The notes under the pieces: model-generated | Seen by the model: the letters and a program-made list of their open reading frames with translations, nothing else | Told to the model about the DNA's origin: nothing | Database searches by the model: none | Assembly (NCBI GenBank): GCA_049459795.1 | Contig: JBMUDS010000030.1 | Location: 1-11,072, forward strand | Reading direction: 5' to 3' | DNA: 11,072 bases | DNA from: SYAN01 sp049459795 | GTDB taxonomy: Bacteria > Actinomycetota > Actinomycetes > Nanopelagicales > Nanopelagicaceae | Shown: piece after piece, positions 7,029 to 11,072 of the stretch | How positions within the stretch are numbered: position 1 is the stretch's first letter | Layout: the number at the start of each line of letters is the position of its first letter | Made by a program: the position numbers and the translations under genes

Positions 7029-7346
7029 ATGGCAACTAAATCTGTCGCAAAGAAGTCAAGCACGTCGAAGAAGACTGGCTACGTACTGACCGACCAGGAA
7101 CAGCTCGATGAGATCGTCAAGCGAATCAATCGAGCACACGGTCAACTTGGTGCCGTGGCGCGAATGCTCGAAGAAGGTCGGACTTGTAACGAGATCGTCA
7201 CCCAAATGGCTGCAGTGACCAAGGCGGTCAATACCGCCGCCTTCTCACTGATCTCTGCGAATCTGAAGCAGTGTGTCGAAGAGGATCGTCCTGATTCAGA
7301 AGCGATCTCGGCGAACCTACAGAAGCTTTTCAACACTTTGGTCTAG
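7029..7346 (+). CDS. CsoR-family repressor, CstR-like (persulfide-sensing type)
   Basis: The protein has 105 residues: a Lys/Ser-rich N-terminal tail (about 1-17), then the all-helical CsoR (DUF156) domain. RINRAHGQLGAVARMLEEG at 32-50 is the typical first helix with basic DNA-contact residues. C53 and C82 are 29 residues apart, exactly like Cys36 and Cys65 of Mycobacterium tuberculosis CsoR. The position of copper ligand His61 (25 after the first Cys) is Asn78 here, in SANLKQC. Loss of that His while both cysteines stay is the pattern of CstR, which senses persulfides by forming di- or polysulfide links between the cysteines, rather than binding Cu(I). The two C4/G4 palindromes and their sulfur-enzyme targets support this. 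It probably controls its own operon and the divergently placed CstB-like/tauE operon. Formaldehyde- or nickel-type members are less likely because their His ligands are absent. Confidence 0.93.
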   Translation: MATKSVAKKSSTSKKTGYVLTDQEQLDEIVKRINRAHGQLGAVARMLEEGRTCNEIVTQMAAVTKAVNTAAFSLISANLKQCVEEDRPDSEAISANLQKLFNTLV

Positions 7347-7383
7347 TTGATAGATAGATATGCAGAAAATGAGGAATCAATAG

Positions 7384-7776
7384 ATGAAGAAAATGAAAGT
7401 CTTTGCCGCACTCGCAGCTATTGGACTTCTTCTTACCGGCTGCTCGAGCGCATCGGCAACACCGAAACTCAGCATCGAAGAATTCGCGGCGAAAGCTGCA
7501 GAGCCAAACATCGTCGTTCTTGATGTCCGGACTCCGGGCGAATTCGCGCAGGGGCACCTTGCGAATGCGATCAACGTCGATTTCCAGAGCGGCTACTTCG
7601 AGCAAGAGATCGCCAAACTGGATAAGAACGCGACCTATGCCGTCTATTGCCGAAGTGGAAATCGATCCGGCGAAGCAGTCAAAGTCATGGAGGATCTCGG
7701 TTTCACCGACATGTATGACATGAATGGCGGAGTCATCGATTGGGCTGCTGCCGGCAAGCCTCTTTATACCAACTAA
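7384..7776 (+). CDS. Rhodanese-domain lipoprotein (extracytoplasmic sulfurtransferase)
   Basis: The 130-residue product starts with MKKMK, a hydrophobic stretch and the lipobox LLTGC with C20, so it should be lipid-anchored on the outer face of the membrane. A single rhodanese domain follows (about 28-127): VVLDVRTPGEFAQGHLANAINVDF at 44-67 and the active loop CRSGNRSG with C89. GGVIDWAAAGKPL closes the domain. The catalytic Cys can carry a persulfide, so the protein may move sulfane sulfur or reduce sulfur species outside the membrane. The ATG has GAGGA eight bases upstream; the internal ATG at codon 4 is a less favoured start. It follows the CstR-like gene by 37 bases on the same strand with no visible terminator, so it is likely co-transcribed and released by the same signal. 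A periplasmic-type rhodanese here is not part of the classical cst operon. Confidence 0.92.
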   Translation: MKKMKVFAALAAIGLLLTGCSSASATPKLSIEEFAAKAAEPNIVVLDVRTPGEFAQGHLANAINVDFQSGYFEQEIAKLDKNATYAVYCRSGNRSGEAVKVMEDLGFTDMYDMNGGVIDWAAAGKPLYTN

Positions 7777-7794
7777 TCATCCAGATAAAACCAA

Positions 7795-7825
7795 TCACAA
7801 AATAGAACAAGTCACAAAATAGAAC
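7795..7825 (+). repeat. 14-base direct repeat, 17-base period, upstream of the small Cys-rich gene
   Basis: TCACAAAATAGAAC occurs at 7795-7808 and again at 7812-7825, exact, in an A-rich, G-poor leader between the rhodanese gene and the 56-residue gene. It may be a slippage product or a protein or RNA binding element; nothing else in the window matches it. The rest of the 82-base gap is purine-rich, ending in AGAGAGAAGT before the ATG, which could serve as a weak ribosome binding site. Confidence 0.5.
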
Positions 7826-7858
7826 TAGTAACCAGAAGAGAAAGAAAGAGAGAGAAGT

Positions 7859-8029
7859 ATGTGCAGTCGAGTCACATGTGGAACATGCAAGAAGTACACC
7901 TGGTCAGGTTGTGGCCAGCATGTAGAAGAGGCGCTCTACGGCCTCTCTGATAGTCAGATCTGCAAGTGCGATGCCGCTGCAGCTTCCACCGGCGGAGGCT
8001 TCTTCTCGAAGCTTTTCGGCGGAAAGTAG
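7859..8029 (+). CDS. Small Cys-rich protein of 56 residues, putative metal- or sulfur-binding
   Basis: ATG at 7859 opens a 56-codon frame ending at TAG 8027-8029. The N-terminal half, starting MCSRVTCGTCKKYTWSGCGQ, has cysteines at 2, 7, 10 and 18, followed by H21, then ICKC with C35 and C37. The C-terminal third is Ala/Gly-rich and ends FFSKLFGGK. I recall short proteins of this C-x2-C-K-x-TW-x-GCG-x-H pattern from diverse bacteria and fungi; to my knowledge the role is unknown. The six cysteines and one histidine fit a zinc or iron site, or a persulfide carrier. It lies 82 bases after the rhodanese lipoprotein on the same strand, with no terminator or clear new promoter seen, so it is probably the last gene of the CstR-like operon. 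It ends one base from the stop of the convergent TspO gene. It is easily missed because of its length. Confidence 0.8.
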   Translation: MCSRVTCGTCKKYTWSGCGQHVEEALYGLSDSQICKCDAAAASTGGGFFSKLFGGK

Positions 8030-8030
8030 T

Positions 8031-8498
8031 TCAGTTCAGCTTGCCGTAACTGACCGATAACAAGGTCGCAATCGTCAACCAGCCCTGGTAGGGAATCAAC
8101 AAGATTCCGACCAGGGCATTGGTTTGCAACGTCAAGATCAGTAAAGGCAGCGTGAAGAGCGTGGCTAGACCAAGGGAGATGCTTGCAAGTGTGAAGTCAT
8201 GCGGTTGATAGAAGAAATACGACCATGAAAGCGCCGCAACGACACTCGACGCAAGGAAGACCAAGAAGATGATGCCTCGAGAAGTCGAAGCATCCCGAAG
8301 CACGACAACACTACTTATACCTAACATGATGAAGTTATAGGGCCAGATCAAACCGAAGACGAGATCGGGTGGTTGCCAACTCGGCTTATTCAGACTTTGG
8401 TACCAACCACTGTTATCGATGAAGAGACCCGACCCGATCGCATAGAGCAAGATCAATCCGATAGCGATTCCGATGCTAATTATTCTCACATCGGCCAT
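8031..8498 (-). CDS. TspO/MBR family membrane protein (tryptophan-rich sensory protein)
   Basis: From ATG at 8498 the protein has 155 residues, near the usual 155-165. It has five hydrophobic segments. Family features are GWYQSLNKPSWQPPDLVFGLIWPYN at 31-55 in consecutive parts (the KPxWxPP loop and WxxxY), SWSYFF at 91-96, and LIPYQGWLTIATLLS at 134-148. TspO proteins bind porphyrins, and in Rhodobacter TspO tunes pigment gene expression in response to oxygen and light. A TTG at 8558 would extend the frame by 20 residues of polar sequence not typical of the family. The ATG at 8498 lies six bases after TATGCT (8510-8505, TANNNT), which fits a leaderless transcript and supports the shorter form. 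It is divergent from the P450 gene, so the two may share control; a haem or carotenoid link is plausible but inferred. Confidence 0.88.
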   Translation of the reverse strand: MADVRIISIGIAIGLILLYAIGSGLFIDNSGWYQSLNKPSWQPPDLVFGLIWPYNFIMLGISSVVVLRDASTSRGIIFLVFLASSVVAALSWSYFFYQPHDFTLASISLGLATLFTLPLLILTLQTNALVGILLIPYQGWLTIATLLSVSYGKLN

Positions 8499-8610
8499 AG
8501 GTAGAGCATATTGGTCTAAGTTCTGCTTACCTTGAGGTCTAGAGGAGTAGTCACCCAAGACCTCTGCCTACTACGTGCCTTACAACGGCGTGATGAGCAT
8601 AGAATCGAAC
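8499..8610. promoter_or_regulatory. Divergent tspO/P450 promoter region with a 7-base inverted repeat
   Basis: This 112-base region lies between the two chosen starts. Minus-strand TATGCT (8510-8505) is a -10 candidate for tspO. Plus-strand TAGAAT (8600-8605) is a strong TANNNT match five bases before the P450 ATG at 8611. GAGGTCT (8534-8540) and AGACCTC (8558-8564) form an exact inverted repeat with a 17-base gap lying between the two -10 boxes, a placement suited to one regulator acting on both genes. Neither gene shows a good Shine-Dalgarno at its chosen start. The -35 boxes are not clear. Confidence 0.5.
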
Positions 8611-10011
8611 ATGGCCTCCACCCCGACAGTCTTCGACTCCCCGAGGCCTTCGGAATATCGCGAGATACCTGATGCGATCACGCGCCGTGAAGCGAAGAGA
8701 CTTCAACTACCACCTGGGCCGAATCCTGCGCTCGCAGACCTCCTCACCCTCACTTTCATGCTCGATACGCCGCGCTTCTTGCAACGGATGCAAGAACGAC
8801 ATGGCGATGTCACATCCTTCTTCCTATCCCGCAAACTCTTCTTCGGGATCTTCTCTGCTCAAGGCACTTACGAAGTAACGGTTTCGAAGCAGCATCACTT
8901 CGTCAAAGGAGTCGGTTTCGCGCGAATGCGAAAAGTTCTCGGCGAAGGACTACTCACCAATGAAGAGCCGATCCATATGCAACATCGAAGGATGATGCAA
9001 CCGCCTTTTCACCACGGAAATCTCGATTCCTACGTCGCGCTGATGCACGGGATCATCGATGAACACACTGCGAAGTGGAAGGACTCGATCAATCTCGCGG
9101 ACGAGATGATGGCTCTCACACTCGAGATCGTCGCTCAGTGTCTCTTTGGAATGGAATCGAGCAAATACACCAAGCCGATCGCTCACTCCATGGAGATCGC
9201 TATCGATCGCATCGAGCGGACCATGCTTCCGGGCCTCGAGCGATTCGATCGGACCAAGATCCCTTACTTTGCGAAGTTCCGAAAGTCTTCTGATGACCTG
9301 GTCGCCATCGCAGACGAGATCATCGAAAAGAGGATCTCGTCAAAGGTGGATCGTCGTGATGACTTGCTTGGAATCATGCTCGCAATGCAGGGATCGATCT
9401 CGCTTCCTCATATTCGCGATGAAGTCCTCACCTTGATCCTTTCGGGACATGAGACCACAGCGAATGTCTTGACCTGGGCCTTCTCTTACTTGAGCAAGAA
9501 CCCAGAGTGGCAGGCTCGGCTCGAAGCTGAAGCGAAAGAGTGGGATCTATCCAAGCCTCCTAGCTATCAAGAACTCGAGGAGAAGACACCCATCGCCTCA
9601 GCGATCTTGTGGGAGGCCTTACGTCTTGCACCGCCGGTATGGGTCGCACCCCGTATCGCAGTCGACGATGTTGAGATCGATGGAAGGACTGTGCCAAAAG
9701 GGGCACATGTCTTGGTGAGCCAATTCGTCACCCAACGTGACTCCCGGTACTTCGAAGAACCTGAGAGATTCAATCCCGAGAGATGGCTTGATCCCGAGTT
9801 CGAAAAAGCGCTACCAAAGGGCGCTTACTTTCCCTTTGGTGCAGGCTCTAGGAAGTGTCTAGGCGAATACTTTGCGCTCGCAGAATCTCGTTTGATCTTG
9901 CTCTTCGCAGCCTCAAGATTTCGGATGAAGAACGAGTTTCCTAAGGCTCAACCCCGCGCCACTTATCGCCCAAAAGGCGGCGTACCCACCCAACTGTCAG
10001 CGATTAAGTAG
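8611..10011 (+). CDS. Cytochrome P450, CYP175-like
   Basis: From ATG 8611 the protein has 466 residues and the full set of P450 motifs: I-helix SGHETT at 278-283, EALR (ExxR) at 335-338, and the haem loop FPFGAGSRKCLG at 407-418 with the thiolate C416. It lacks a membrane anchor, so it is soluble and needs separate electron partners, none of which is visible here. The C-terminal third resembles, from memory, Thermus CYP175A1 (beta-carotene hydroxylase): VTQR, YFPFG-G-R-CLG--FAL-E and RP-GG-P in the same order. Substrate is unproven; carotenoid or fatty-acid hydroxylation are options. Earlier in-frame starts exist at GTG 8575 and ATG 8593; I prefer 8611 because TAGAAT (8600-8605) would give a leaderless start there, but this is not certain. 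Divergent from tspO; convergent with the aldolase gene, six bases apart. Confidence 0.93.
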   Translation: MASTPTVFDSPRPSEYREIPDAITRREAKRLQLPPGPNPALADLLTLTFMLDTPRFLQRMQERHGDVTSFFLSRKLFFGIFSAQGTYEVTVSKQHHFVKGVGFARMRKVLGEGLLTNEEPIHMQHRRMMQPPFHHGNLDSYVALMHGIIDEHTAKWKDSINLADEMMALTLEIVAQCLFGMESSKYTKPIAHSMEIAIDRIERTMLPGLERFDRTKIPYFAKFRKSSDDLVAIADEIIEKRISSKVDRRDDLLGIMLAMQGSISLPHIRDEVLTLILSGHETTANVLTWAFSYLSKNPEWQARLEAEAKEWDLSKPPSYQELEEKTPIASAILWEALRLAPPVWVAPRIAVDDVEIDGRTVPKGAHVLVSQFVTQRDSRYFEEPERFNPERWLDPEFEKALPKGAYFPFGAGSRKCLGEYFALAESRLILLFAASRFRMKNEFPKAQPRATYRPKGGVPTQLSAIK

Positions 10012-10017
10012 AGAGAC

Positions 10018-10677
10018 TTAGATCCCTTTACCTTCCAAGTACTCGCGATACACACCTGGAACTTCTAAAGGATCAATCCCGACCATTCGACTTCGCAAAG
10101 TCAACTCTGATGCCTGCTCAAGATTCAATGCACGCGAATAGGCGAGCTCTGGATTATCAGCAACAACGACACAACCATGGTTCTCTAGAACCAGCACATT
10201 GCACGAAGCAACTTCCTTCGCGACTGCATCCGCGATCTCTTGCGTCCCGGGCCTCATCCACGGAATCCGCACTACTTTCCTTAAGTAATAGACATGATCG
10301 ACAGTGACAAACTTCGTATCGATATCCAAAGCCGCAAGCAAGACGCTGGCCTGTGGATGAAGGTGGATACATGTCGATACATCACTACGACTCTGGTACG
10401 TCGCTAGGTGAACTCGATACTCAGAGGATGGCTGCATCCCCTCCGAGGAATGCGTCCCATCAAGACCAACGACAGCAAAACTCTCTTCCGTCAATCGATC
10501 TAATTGGGTTCCGGTTCCTGTGACGAGAAAACTCTTCTTATCTGGGAGCAACATCGAAAGGTTTCCGCCGGATCCAACTACCAGTCCACGATCGACGAAT
10601 CGCTTACCGAGGTCGCTAAGGACCTGCCAGGCATCACCGATTCGTTCAAGTTCTTGCTTCGAGACCACTGGAACCAC
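10018..10677 (-). CDS. Stand-alone class II aldolase (fuculose-phosphate aldolase/Ald2/MtnB-like family)
   Basis: The 219-residue product has the standard size and motifs: GSGGNLS at 35-41 (phosphate loop), TGTGTQL around 53-59, catalytic E86 in SSEYRVH, zinc ligands H105 and H107 in HLHPQAS, and H167 in LENHGCVV. Spacing of E86, H105, H107 and H167 closely follows that of E. coli FucA (73, 92, 94, 155). It should cleave a ketose-1-phosphate to dihydroxyacetone phosphate and an aldehyde. Methylthioribulose-1-phosphate dehydratases and ribulose-5-phosphate epimerases share the fold, so the substrate is open; 5-deoxyribulose-1-phosphate is attractive given mtnA at the left edge. The start is GTG 10677 or the GTG three codons in (10668), for which AGGTGG would be a ribosome site. 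The gene is divergent from mycoredoxin and has a -10 candidate TTATAG at 10698-10693. Confidence 0.9.
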   Translation of the reverse strand: MVPVVSKQELERIGDAWQVLSDLGKRFVDRGLVVGSGGNLSMLLPDKKSFLVTGTGTQLDRLTEESFAVVGLDGTHSSEGMQPSSEYRVHLATYQSRSDVSTCIHLHPQASVLLAALDIDTKFVTVDHVYYLRKVVRIPWMRPGTQEIADAVAKEVASCNVLVLENHGCVVVADNPELAYSRALNLEQASELTLRSRMVGIDPLEVPGVYREYLEGKGI

Positions 10678-10781
10678 CTCTCTTCCCGAAGCCTATAACT
10701 CGAGCATCTGCGAACCCTTCGCACCGCATCTCAACCCTGCCTGTTATAAGGTCCGCACAGATAAGAGGGAGACTCCACAAC
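10678..10781. promoter_or_regulatory. Divergent promoter region between class II aldolase and mycoredoxin
   Basis: The two strands carry similar -10 regions: GTTATAAGG at 10743-10751 (plus, toward mycoredoxin) and GTTATAGG at 10699-10692 (minus, toward the aldolase). For mycoredoxin, AGGGAG (10766-10771) lies ten bases before the ATG, giving a short normal leader. The aldolase leader would be only about 6-10 bases. No operator-like palindrome and no copy of the ATACCCC site was found here. Confidence 0.5.
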
Positions 10782-11030
10782 ATGTCATTCACCATATATT
10801 CCACCGAGTGGTGCGGCTACTGCAAGCGCCTCAAGAAGCAACTCAACGAGATCGGCATTACCTTCGAAGAGATCAATATCGAAGAAGTCCCAGGAACTGC
10901 CGAGATCGTCGAGAAAGTGAATGGCGGAAATCGAACCGTTCCAACTCTCGTCTTCTCGGACGGCGAAGCAATGACGAACCCTTCAGCGAAGCAGGTCCAG
11001 GAGAAGCTTCAAGCGCTCGGCGCTATTTAG
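10782..11030 (+). CDS. mrx1: Mycoredoxin-1 type glutaredoxin
   Basis: This 82-residue thioredoxin-fold protein has the active site WCGYC at 10-14 (C11, C14), and VNGGNRTVPTLVF at 45-57 with the cis-proline TVPT, followed by TNPSAKQVQEKL. These blocks match mycobacterial and corynebacterial mycoredoxin-1 rather than glutathione-type glutaredoxins. The enzyme reduces mycothiol mixed disulfides on proteins, using mycothiol and mycothione reductase, in the cytoplasm. It therefore implies a mycothiol-producing actinobacterium, where mycothiol persulfide would be a natural substrate for the sulfur system in this window. AGGGAG ten bases upstream supports this ATG. It is divergent from the class II aldolase. 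A minus-strand frame may end against its stop codon at 11027, but only about 15 codons of it are in view. Confidence 0.95.
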   Translation: MSFTIYSTEWCGYCKRLKKQLNEIGITFEEINIEEVPGTAEIVEKVNGGNRTVPTLVFSDGEAMTNPSAKQVQEKLQALGAI

Positions 11031-11072
11031 TTGAGCTTGTATCGCTCTTGCGTGTCGCCCATGCAAAGATCG
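11031..11072. other. Right edge, no assignable gene
   Basis: The last 42 bases contain no recognisable coding or RNA signal. A minus-strand frame ending DTQERYKLN-stop (stop 11029-11027) could be the 3' end of a convergent gene, but two other minus-strand frames are also open across these bases, so no product can be named. Confidence 0.3.

Noticed and set aside
7350..7361. Short GATA tandem between the CstR-like and rhodanese genes
   Set aside because: Three tetranucleotide copies are too few to call a repeat of interest and no regulatory match is known to me.
11027..11072. 3' end of a convergent minus-strand gene (in mycobacteria nudC adjoins mycoredoxin)
   Set aside because: Only about 15 codons are visible and three frames remain open, so neither existence nor identity can be supported.

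Overview
The window reads as chromosomal DNA of an actinobacterium with moderate GC, by eye about half. The clearest marker is a mycoredoxin-1 type glutaredoxin (CGYC, then a VNGGNRTVPT block), which belongs to organisms that use mycothiol. GTP-dependent PEP carboxykinase and several TANNNT -10 boxes placed 5-8 bases before a start codon without a Shine-Dalgarno (leaderless transcripts) fit this. The words GATC and CGATCG are conspicuously frequent. No rRNA, tRNA, insertion sequence, CRISPR or phage gene was seen, and no stretch over 300 bases lacks a gene.

Layout. (1) 1-2354, plus strand: the 3' end of mtnA, overlapping by GTGA a 660-residue class II aldolase fused to a short-chain dehydrogenase. 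This looks like a route that cleaves a 5-deoxy- or 5-methylthio-pentulose phosphate into a C3 phosphate and an aldehyde, with a dehydrogenase attached to handle the aldehyde. (2) 2363-4561, minus strand: a TauE/SafE permease and a CstB-like protein (metallo-beta-lactamase, inactive rhodanese, active rhodanese) behind a promoter whose spacer holds ATACCCCTGGGGGTAT. (3) 4572-6992: pckG (minus) and a GNAT acetyltransferase (plus), divergent. (4) 6990-8029, plus strand: a second copy of the operator (ATACCCCTAGGGGTAT) in a leaderless promoter, then a CsoR-family repressor with the cysteine pair but Asn in place of the copper-binding His (CstR-like), a rhodanese lipoprotein, and a 56-residue Cys-rich protein. 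(5) 8031-10011: a TspO/MBR protein and a cytochrome P450, divergent. (6) 10018-11030: a stand-alone class II aldolase (minus) divergent from mycoredoxin.

How the genes fit together. Regions 2 and 4 look like one regulon for reactive sulfur: the CstR-like repressor would sense persulfide or polysulfide through its two cysteines and release both operators, giving a cytoplasmic persulfide-processing enzyme, a sulfur-anion exporter, a surface sulfurtransferase and a small putative metal- or sulfur-binding protein. It resembles the Staphylococcus cst operon (tauE, cstR, cstA, cstB, sqr), but is split into two arms around pckG and the GNAT gene and has different partners; no sqr or cstA is visible here. 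This is the most interesting system in the window. Second is the coupled mtnA/aldolase-dehydrogenase, with another class II aldolase about 8 kb away.
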